Assembly: GCA_964017065.1 (NCBI GenBank)
Contig: OZ024790.1
Location: forward strand, 6,308,922 to 6,372,921
Reading direction: 5' to 3'
Length of the DNA stretch: 64,000 nucleotides
DNA from: Haliclona indistincta
Lineage: Eukaryota > Porifera > Demospongiae > Haplosclerida > Chalinidae
A program made the position numbers and the translations under genes. Positions 56,164-64,000 of the stretch are shown one piece after another (within the stretch, counting starts at the first letter, position 1; every line of letters begins with the position of its first letter). The notes beneath the pieces are model-generated. The model made no database searches, was not told the origin of the DNA, and saw nothing but the letters and a program-made list of their open reading frames with translations.

Positions 56164-57632
56164 TAGCGTTTACATTGCCACATGGAGTTGTGCCAGGACG
56201 TAGGCTATGCCAGCACGGTACCAGCTCACCAAAAGTGGTGTGGCGTAAACACGAAATTACATAAGATCGGTGCCGTGGTAACTGGACCCGTACCCGTTTT
56301 CGATTCAAAAGCGTTCTGGCACGGATTTGGTACCTGTTCGCCTACGTTTAGCATGCACGTGTCACAGTACGTGGCGGGCCGTATTGACGTTGGTTGTGTC
56401 TATAGACACCAATTCGTTGGTGTCAATAACGGCCACCAAAACGCTATGACACCAATATAAACCATTGGTGACAACTATAAAGGCTTGTTTGTAACATTGA
56501 CCAGTCGGTGGTTCAGCAGTTTAGTACGATGGCTAGTAATGCAATCGTTCAGGGCTCGATTTTCGCTGTAACTTGTTTTTTTAATTGTTTTAGAAGAGAA
56601 CTTAGTTTTTACCTACAATGTAATTGCTTGATGATCCTTAGTGAGGGCCAGAGGCCCTGTTTAGAACGACCCTCCCGACGATCCTTAGGCTAGCCAAGGG
56701 CCGAAGCCCCGGTTTAGGACAGCCCTCCCAACGATCCTTATAGGCCACTGTATTATCTAATTATGCATGAAATGCAAGGAGCACATAAAATAGCTAACAG
56801 TTAATAGTCAAAATGCGATCCAATAATATGAAAATAAAGGGTAGATAAGTTGTTTAAATAAAGTAAGATTAGTACAATTGATAGCTTCTAATGGTAAATT
56901 GTAAGTAATATTTATAGTACAGTAGGCAGGTCTGTACGCACTTTAGCGGACCCGAGGCCGAGGGGTAACAGAACAAAAGAAAGAATATTTATTTTGATTA
57001 GTGCGAGCAAAAGGAACTTTGAATTGATTTACAGAAACACTAGATCTTAATCTTGAAAGAAATAAAAGAGGAGGAAGAAGATCAGGAGGAAAATAAACAA
57101 TTATTGTGAATAATTTTAAAGAGAGTGGTCAGGGACTGGAAAGATCGGCGGTCTTGAAGAAATTGTAGCTTAGACAGATCAAGAAGGTCTTGGTAGGTTG
57201 AGGACCATTTCTTATAAAAACTCTTAGGGCAACCAGTCTTACCAAGGCCCGAAGGCCCAGTTTAGGATGACCCTCCCAACTTTGTATAGTTAAGAGAAGT
57301 TTTTTTAGGGTTTAGGGTTTAGGTTGGTGTCAATAACGTTTTGGTGGCCGTTATTGACACCAACGAATTGGTGTCAATAGACACAATCAAAAATTGTTAG
57401 GCCGCGTGCACACGTGCCCTTTCCTTGGTATAGTGGCGGAAACATCCTCGGCCTCGGGCCCGCTAAAGTGCGTACAGACCTGCCTACTGTATACTATAAA
57501 TATTACTTATTGCAACGCCCGGTAAACAAAAAGTATCCACCTTCTTGATTGACTTGGACTCGCAAACAAGCGGCCAGGACAGCACCAGCTCGGCTCAGGC
57601 ACGACACCGTGTGGCAGTGTAAACGCGGTATA
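56163..57632. mobile_element. Second inverted-repeat element in T3 intron 2
   Basis: Ends atagcgtttacattgccac and gtggcagtgtaaacgcggta are inverted. Inner inverted segments carry ttggtgtcaataacg at about 56412 and 57326-57385. It directly abuts the preceding element and contains the nested element at 56920-57489. Confidence 0.6.
56920..57489. mobile_element. 570-bp MITE with TA flanks, nested
   Basis: Inverted ends cagtaggcaggtctgtacgc / reverse complement, flanked by TA on both sides, suggesting a Tc1/mariner-type target. Similarity of the outer flanks (taagtaatatttata against tataaatattactta) extends the inverted repeat beyond the TA, so the host element may be palindromic there. Confidence 0.65.
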
Positions 57633-58940
57633 AGAAAAATAATACTTGAATATCATTAATTTATTATGTTATTCTTGGATACAGGCAGCACTACCTAGTC
57701 TACCAATGATAACTGGGATATGGGCATTAGTAAGATACCTGTATACACTCTCTAGTACACTGTCACACTGTTATAATTCAAGGTCCAGTGCACAACGTTC
57801 TTTCCTATCACAACTCAAGCCAGCATCTCTGTGATCATAATATCAGTCCTGGTCATCATCATGGGTGTGCTCATGGTTGCTATAGTTGTTGGGATTGGAC
57901 TATTTGTGCAGTATGAGAGAGCAGCGAAATCTAACATAGGCCAAGACAGACATAGTATCATACAGCTAGCATTGGTATTCAACATGTATGGCCTTGGCAT
58001 GCTTATTTATTCATTTCTGTATAGCCTATTACTATTCTACTCGTTCTTGATGGGGTCTTACTATCTCTTGGTATTGCAGCAGGTGCTCTGATCCCTAGTG
58101 TGAGTAATGACATCATATACTGTGTTTGTCAGGCATTGTATTATAATAGCTGTCAGAGAGTATTGGAACTAGTGCCAACATTTCATTATTCACCATCCAC
58201 GACTCTCAAGTAGCCAGAGATGCTTGGGATGTTGCTCAAAGCACAGTAAATTATCACGAGGGTTTTGCTAAAATTAATGTGTTCACTATAGTTAAGATGT
58301 TGTGGAGCAGCGAATTTCGGTGATTATGAACAAGTTTTCAACAACATCTCTGTACCAGTCTCTTGCTGTGACACCACCAACCCACTGGTCAATGAGACAA
58401 CATGTCCAGATATTGTCATGGACACTAACGTGACCACTGAGCTAATATACACTGAGGTACTGCATCATTGCAGTGTTATAACAATATCCACCTCCTCTTA
58501 TCTTACTGCAGGGCTGTGTTCCTCAGTTAGTGTCTTACTTTCGTTATATTCACAGTGTTGTTGCTGGAGTTAGTATCATTATAGGAGGAATACCGGTAAT
58601 ATATTTAGTATATTAGTTGTTATGCCTTTAGCTGTGCATATAATTTTTTTATTACCACAGGTTATTGGAGGAATGATTGTATTTTCTTTCGGTAAGTACT
58701 AAATAATAATAATTTTATTTGTGTGCACCTGATTTAAACAGGCAATGTTATTGCTGTATTCCTGAATTTTAACACAAGAATCAAGAAATACTTATTAACT
58801 ACCTCTGCACTTATTTTGGTTGGTGAACTTTAAACCACTTTATTCCATTGTGGACCATCTAAATCAATGTAGATATTTGGTATCGCTTATGTAATTGTTG
58901 GAGTATGGGCATTGGTAAGAATTTAGTGTCTATATACCGT

Positions 58941-59240
58941 CAGGAGCGCATATAAACAAGGGAGCATGTAACTCTGAACACTACCCCATATAACGGCGAA
59001 ATCCTAATGGCGGACTTGCTATTTTAGTTACTTCCATATAAAGTATAAATGTGACGTTTGCGGATGTAATAACTAGTACACGCCCGTTATTAATAATATA
59101 CCGGGTGGAGGCGCGGTTGAAATTATAGACCTTATATGGATTATAGTTCTTATATGGAAACTATTATTTTTAGAACAGCAGCCATGTTAGGATTTCGCCG
59201 TTTACAGAGTTACATGCTCCCTTGTTTATATGCGCTCCTG
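58941..59240. mobile_element. 300-bp hAT-like MITE in T3 intron 11
   Basis: Inverted ends caggagcgcatataaacaag / reverse complement, about 40 bp long, flanked by the direct repeat ataccgt (58934-58940 and 59241-59247). A 7-8 bp target duplication and a CAG start suggest hAT (inference). It lies between exons 11 and 12 of T3 and is absent from T1 and T2. Confidence 0.8.
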
Positions 59241-60248
59241 ATACCGTACACACTATGTTAGTGTTAGTCACACACATTTTTCACAGGTACAAGATGTGTT
59301 ATTTTACTATTCTATCACTGCACCAGCTAATACTAATGTGTTGATAGTATCAGTTCTGCTCATCATTGCTGGTGGACTCATGATTGGTGTTGGTATTTGC
59401 CAGATAGTAACAACCGCAAAGATCATCAAAGACAATCATGATATAACTAAACATGACAGATGCAAATACCTCTACTGTGTTGAATGTGTACGTTATAATG
59501 GTTAATACAATCATTGGTTTACTTGATATTGTACAGTGGTTTGCTGTTCCGTGTATTCCATTCTTGATCATACTAGCACTTGTTGTTGGTAGTGTAGCAG
59601 CTGGTATGAGTGGATCGGTGAGTGTGTTGAGCCGGTATATGCACTGCTAACATGCATGGTTGATCTATACCAATACCAGACCAATATAGAGCTAAGCAGT
59701 ACATTACACAATTATCTTGATAACCAGACTATACAAGAAACTTGGAATAATATACAGGAAAATGTCAGTTAGACTAATTAGCTACTATTATTTATAGTGA
59801 TAAATTATTACGCTTTTATTTTACGATGCAGATGGAGTGTTGTGGAGTGGATCACTTCACTGATTATGAAACAGTGTTTAGTAATTTCTCTGTACCTGTG
59901 TCATGCTGTAACACCACTAATCCACTAGCCAGTGAATGTCCTGATATTGTGAGGAATTCTCAGTAGATGATCAACCAAGCTGGTCTAATATACTCTGAAG
60001 TCAGCTAGTGCTTGCAGTGTGTGGTCCATCTATTATCATTACTACAGGGTTGTGAGTCTCATTTGGAGTCATTCTTCAACAACATGTTCACTGTTATTGC
60101 TGCAGTCACTATTACCATTGCAGGCTTACAGGTATTTGCATCCACTACATGTACAGTCAGGAACTATCATTTCATACTTTCTAAAATTCAGATTGCTGCA
60201 GCTATGATTTGGGGTTGGGGTTTAACCATTGCTATGATCAGACTATAG

Positions 60249-61355
60249 GTACAACTAGATACCAAAGAAGTCCTTAACTCTGCATTGTGGTAAATATCAT
60301 ATGTCATTCGCTATGTATGTACTGCTAATTTTATTTTCAATACTTTTTACATGATTTTGTCCATTACCATGATGTATTGTTGCCTTGTTCAGCACATGCA
60401 TGATGTCATAATGACACCAGTGTTAATAATAAAGAAAATAATTAGCATCATGACATAGGCACTCATCAGTAGCACTGTCACACGAGCTCGCACACGTAGC
60501 ATTTCACACACTACAGTGTTATGTGCTGAGTTGAACAGAGACAACAATGTACATTTAAGAAATATATTTGGAGTGTAGAAAGGTTTCAATCTCCTGACTT
60601 GTATTCACCTCTCTGTTTATTTTAATCGTTAAAATTTCTTAAAGCATGCCCATATTGTGTTTTCGTCAGTAAGAAGAATGAATTGTAATATTTTCACATG
60701 ACCCATTCTTCTTATGACTCATAGTTTAATCTTATAAGGAGGAGTCAGTAAGAAGAGCTCTATAGTATAGTGCTGCACCAGTCACTGCTCATTTAACTTT
60801 CTTTATTGTCTAATGCAATAGTCAAAGTAAATCACAGTATTTCATAGGATTCATATGCACTGTATAGTGCACTAATAAATAAAATGAGGCTAATCCTAAG
60901 AAGAAAACAGACTGTAGTGTGCAGGGAGTATAACGAAAGGTTACAGTGAGAGGGTATGATGACAGTTAGGACAGGATATGAAAAGTACAGGGATCAGTGG
61001 AGTTAAAGTAATGAGATTGTTGCTGATTTTATGGATAGCATTTTCTGTAGAGAGAGTCTCTTCTATAGTGGTTCCACGGATGTTAACCAGCAGAAGTAAA
61101 GGTTCGAAGAGAGGGAAGTGGAAGTGAAGCATGAGTTTGCTAACTGAGAGGAAGGTCTAGATAATTATACTATAGAATCTCAAGTGTTGCTCAGTGGACC
61201 CACGGCTGTCTAATTGATCAACCCATGGTTGATTTAGTTGTCTCCATTTACACTCGAAATTAACAGTAGTGTCTCCTTGCATCTACAATATTTATGCTTG
61301 CATGCACACCGTATCACTACATGTATCAATATGATCACTATACCATCAGGTCTGA
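60249..61355. other. Spacer after T3
   Basis: No supported gene and little similarity to the spacers after T1 and T2, so the duplicated unit ends or is rearranged here. Confidence 0.4.
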
Positions 61356-61359
61356 TCAG

Positions 61360-62337
61360 TTAGGAACTAAGCTGTGCATTGTTAATACATCAGTATCTTG
61401 ATGATCAGACAGATTTGACCTGGAATGATTCGCAGAAAAATTTATTTGCGAGGCTGTTGTCAGTTTATATGTAATTATTTTACAATGCAGATGAAGAAAC
61501 AGCCAGCATCCCTGTGATCATGATATCAGACCTGGTTGCTAATTGCTTCCTAATTGCTTGGGTATGTACTACTAGTCCAACTCGAGAAACCATCAAAGCC
61601 CAATCCGCTTGGATGTGATGCTGATTTTAAGGATTAGTGTATAAAGATTATTCTATAGTATTTTGTAACGGTGTAGCTATAAAATACAGCGCTGGCACAC
61701 TATCTCTATAGCCTATAGTCAACCTTATCATTTTAGCTTGATGGAGTCTAGCAGCTGGTATATATGAGTGGATCGGTGAGTGTGTAGAGTACATTATATT
61801 CATGTGAGTGATTTAGTGCTCTTATGTTAAAAAACTAGATGATACATTGCACAGATATCTTGATGACCAAACTTTTTAGGAGTTTTGGAATTGCTAAACA
61901 ATACTATAATTATTAATACCTCATCTAGATGGGATGCTGTGGATCACTTCACTGATTATGAAACAGTGTTTAGTAATTTCTCTGTACCTGTGTCATGCTG
62001 TAACTCCACTAATCCACTAGCCAGTGAATGTCCTGATATTGTGAGGAATTCTCAGGAGATGATCAACCAAACTGGTCTAATATACTCTGAAGTCAGTGCC
62101 TGCAGTGTGCTGTCCATCTTGTCACTAACTCATTATCTGTTACTATAGGGTTGTGTGTCTCATTTGGAGTCATTCTTCAACAACATGTTCACTGTTATTG
62201 CTGCAGTCACTATTGCTATAGCAAGCTTACAAGTAAATATGCATGCGTACTATAGTCACATTATCTTGTCTCTTTGTCAGCTCCTTACAATGCTATTTTG
62301 GTTATGGTATATCATCAATTCCATAGTGGATCTATAA
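61360..62337 (+). pseudogene. Tetraspanin relic T4
   Basis: Scattered exon remnants in order: exon 14-like (about 61370-61440), exon 4-like (ccagcatccctgtgatcatg at about 61504), exon 13-like (about 61740-61775), and exon 14-like again with a stop (about 61840-61895). Exons 15 (from 61929), 16 (62149-62232) and 17 (62281-62337, ending TAA) are better preserved. In exon 15, five bases after CCG are missing, shifting the frame. It is not functional as a tetraspanin. Confidence 0.75.
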
Positions 62338-62845
62338 CCTAAGCTAGTCAACCATGACTCCAACATCAATACCAAAGTTAATGTTTGTCATGACACTGTG
62401 AGTGACATGAGTTGTTATACAGTCTTCTAGTAAATTACTATGTTATCATCAATACAATAATTACGAATAATTTTATTTTATTAACAAGTATTATGAAATT
62501 AAATAAGCTAATCCGGATAGCAATGGGACAAAAATTATTCTGAGGTTGTTCGTATTTTAGAGAGTGACACTGCCCCATTGACAACCTAATTCAAATGCAT
62601 ATCATAACATTAGGTAAAACCTGCTATGCACTGTGCCAGCAATGTGCAGCACTTTAAATTGCATCTTTGTCTACTCAGCTTGTTGCAGTATTAATTTCCT
62701 CATCATGGTACAGTATTATGAGTTAAAGCAGCAAGACATTGGTAAAACAATTTTTTTACCATGAACCAATGATTTCACTGTAAATTTGATTGAGATCTAC
62801 AATTATTTGGTATAGTTGTGTGATGACAGTGTTATCTAGCATCGC
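62338..62845. other. Spacer between T4 relic and minus-strand gene
   Basis: The first 260 bp resemble the 3' DNA after T1 and T2 (ctaatccggatagcaatggg). The rest is unremarkable and must include the 3' UTR of the minus-strand gene. Confidence 0.4.
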
Positions 62846-63901
62846 TCATGGTCTCCTTCGAGAAGATGATCCTGAGGCAGGTGATGGGATCAGAGAGGAT
62901 GAGTATGAGCTGGCAGGTGATGAGGGACCATACTCAGGAGTCACCTGATGAGAGAGAGAAGATACCATGAAGAGAGAGAGGGAGGGGAGAGGGAGGGAGA
63001 GAGGGAGGGAGGGGAGAGAGAGAGAGGGAGGGAGGGGAGAGAGAGAGAGGGAGGGAGGGGAGAGAGAGAGAGGGAGGGAGAGAGAGAGAGAGGGAGAGAG
63101 ACAGGGAGGGAGGGAGAGGCATCACTCACAGGACCACTGTCCTCATTATCTGACTCCATTATCATGGGGACTCTCTCGTGCTTCTTGGGGCGACTTTTAC
63201 GAGAATGACGCGACTATGAAATCACAATAGAGAAGGAAGCTAGTTTGAGCAAAACCAACCAGACATACCTTGGCTTTACTGCTTCTCTGCTGCCGAGTTG
63301 ATGAGACTGTACGTAGCGAGCAGAACAGAGTTAAATAAACTATTGTGACGGCTAGTACATTCATAACAAAATGAATCGCTTCACACAATCAATTAATTAT
63401 ACTTCAAAATGACATATTATTCATGCACCAATGGTTATTTAAATCGTAGTACTATCGAAATAATTATTATAACCAAAAGCTAAACTGCTAATACTGTAGA
63501 ACTGGAAATTTTCGCGTATCCAAATTTTGTTCTATCAAACTTTCGGTGCATCTAATTTTTGTCATTAGATTGGATGCGCAAATAGTGCACATTGATTAAA
63601 GCAATGTGCGTAAAATTTTCGAGTATTTAATTTTCGTCGCAAGGACAAACGCCGAAAATATTGACGCCGAAAATTTCCAGATTTACGGTAATACGAATAG
63701 CACACTCACCATCAGAAGTATCTGATAAATAACCTTCACCCTAATAACAACAGGAATGATGAACACAACGCAATCTGAAGCAGCTTCACTCACCTCTCCA
63801 GCTTGTTCATCATCACTCGCACCAAAGTCGTAAGCACCCGATTCAATCTCTGCTCTTGCTGAAAGAAACCCTTTCTCCAACACAAAAGAATCGGAGTAGA
63901 T
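62846..63901 (-). CDS. Unrecognised Ser/acidic-rich protein, C-terminal exons, 5' incomplete
   Basis: Five minus-strand exons chain in frame: 63794-63901, 63710-63740, 63269-63306, 63130-63213, 62846-62944 (stop TGA at 62846-62848), all with GT-AG introns. The encoded tail of about 110 residues starts IYSDSFVLEKGFLSARAEIE, runs through an acidic stretch (GASDDEQAGEGEGYLSDTSD), a basic stretch (RHSRKSRPKKHER) and a serine-rich end (SSSLIPSPASGSSSRRRP). Such composition suggests a disordered nuclear tail. I do not recognise the family; the rest of the gene lies beyond the right edge. Confidence 0.65.
62950..63116. repeat. (GAGAGGGAGG)n purine tract
   Basis: Purine-rich degenerate repeat in the last intron of the minus-strand gene, where it provides the pyrimidine tract on the transcribed strand. 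Long open frames on both strands here are low-complexity artefacts. Confidence 0.9.
63492..63690. mobile_element. MITE in an intron of the minus-strand gene
   Basis: About 199 bp with inverted ends tactgtagaactggaaattt and aaatttccagatttacggta and several internal tttcg/cgaaa motifs. It lies entirely inside the intron between exons 63269-63306 and 63710-63740. Confidence 0.6.
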
Positions 63902-64000
63902 CTGTTCAACAGGGAACACATGTTAAACTTTTACTCAACTAGTAAAATTTTGATGTATTGTCATAGCAACAACCCCCACCCACTTGACCACACCCTCACC

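Larger units (their letters stand above)
54247..60248 (+). pseudogene. Twin tetraspanin T3 with two in-frame TAG codons
   Basis: All 17 exons can be located with good splice sites: 54247-54274, 54394-54479, 57685-57729, 57783-57974, 58025-58099, 58150-58245, 58292-58456, 58512-58595, 58661-58691, 58742-58818, 58873-58914, 59287-59487, 59537-59617, 59680-59763, 59832-59999, 60048-60131, 60192-60248. Codon 2 is TAG (54250-54252; GAG in T1), and a second TAG at 59964-59966 replaces CAG in LEL2. Everything else is in frame, including the module junction. An alternative start within the read-through of intron 1 (ATG near 54297, giving MYYFCMRMPLLALA) could bypass the first stop. Intron 2 is 3.2 kb instead of 58 bp because of inserted elements. 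It is either a young pseudogene or a gene making a truncated protein that ends inside the second loop. Confidence 0.7.

Noticed and set aside
62934..63208. Open frames rich in Arg/Glu/Gly or Ser/Leu/Pro
   Set aside because: Low-complexity translation of a purine repeat lying in an intron.
1..64000. CRISPR arrays, bacterial operons, rRNA or tRNA genes
   Set aside because: The intron-rich animal gene content excludes a prokaryotic reading. No spaced direct-repeat array, tRNA cloverleaf or rRNA segment was seen by eye.

Overview
The window is animal nuclear DNA. It is AT-rich, many introns are only 50-80 bp, and proteins read cleanly across GT-AG junctions. A tandem family of GABA-B-type class C receptors, TRIM/NHL proteins, HEATR1 and tetraspanins, plus dense small inverted-repeat elements, fits an early-branching metazoan. 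A demosponge such as Amphimedon queenslandica is my best guess (inference, no search was run).

Layout. (1) 1-28 kb: four intronless genes for class C, GABA-B-like seven-helix receptors (4089, 13324, 19563, 25199, all + strand), separated by 3' relics of the same family and many non-autonomous transposable elements. One of these is a hierarchical palindrome next to a 200-N gap at 8801-9000. The receptors are mosaics: ligand-domain cassettes pair genes 1+3 against 2+4, while flanks pair 1+4 and 2+3. (2) 28-34.3 kb: a convergent pair of B-box/filamin/NHL genes. The right one has a RING finger; the left has an acidic, proline-rich N terminus instead. (3) 35.07-40.33 kb: twenty exons encoding the C-terminal half of HEATR1/UTP10, a ribosome-biogenesis HEAT protein. 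No N-terminal exons are visible. (4) 40.45-62.34 kb: a tandem array of about 6.9-kb units. Each carries a 17-exon 'twin tetraspanin' gene, with two complete four-helix tetraspanin modules in one continuous reading frame and two CCG/PxSC/GC large loops, followed by decayed copies of the HEATR1 3' end. Copies 1 and 2 are intact, copy 3 has two in-frame TAG codons, and copy 4 is a relic. (5) 62.8-64 kb: last exons of an unrecognised minus-strand gene that leaves the window on the right.

The genes do not form a pathway. What links them is local duplication. In both the receptor and tetraspanin clusters, repeated units, relics and transposon insertions with paralogous empty sites record the order of events. 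The twin tetraspanin architecture is the most unusual finding; the mosaic receptor cassettes come second. Exon coordinates were derived by eye from splice signals and reading frame and need transcript support.
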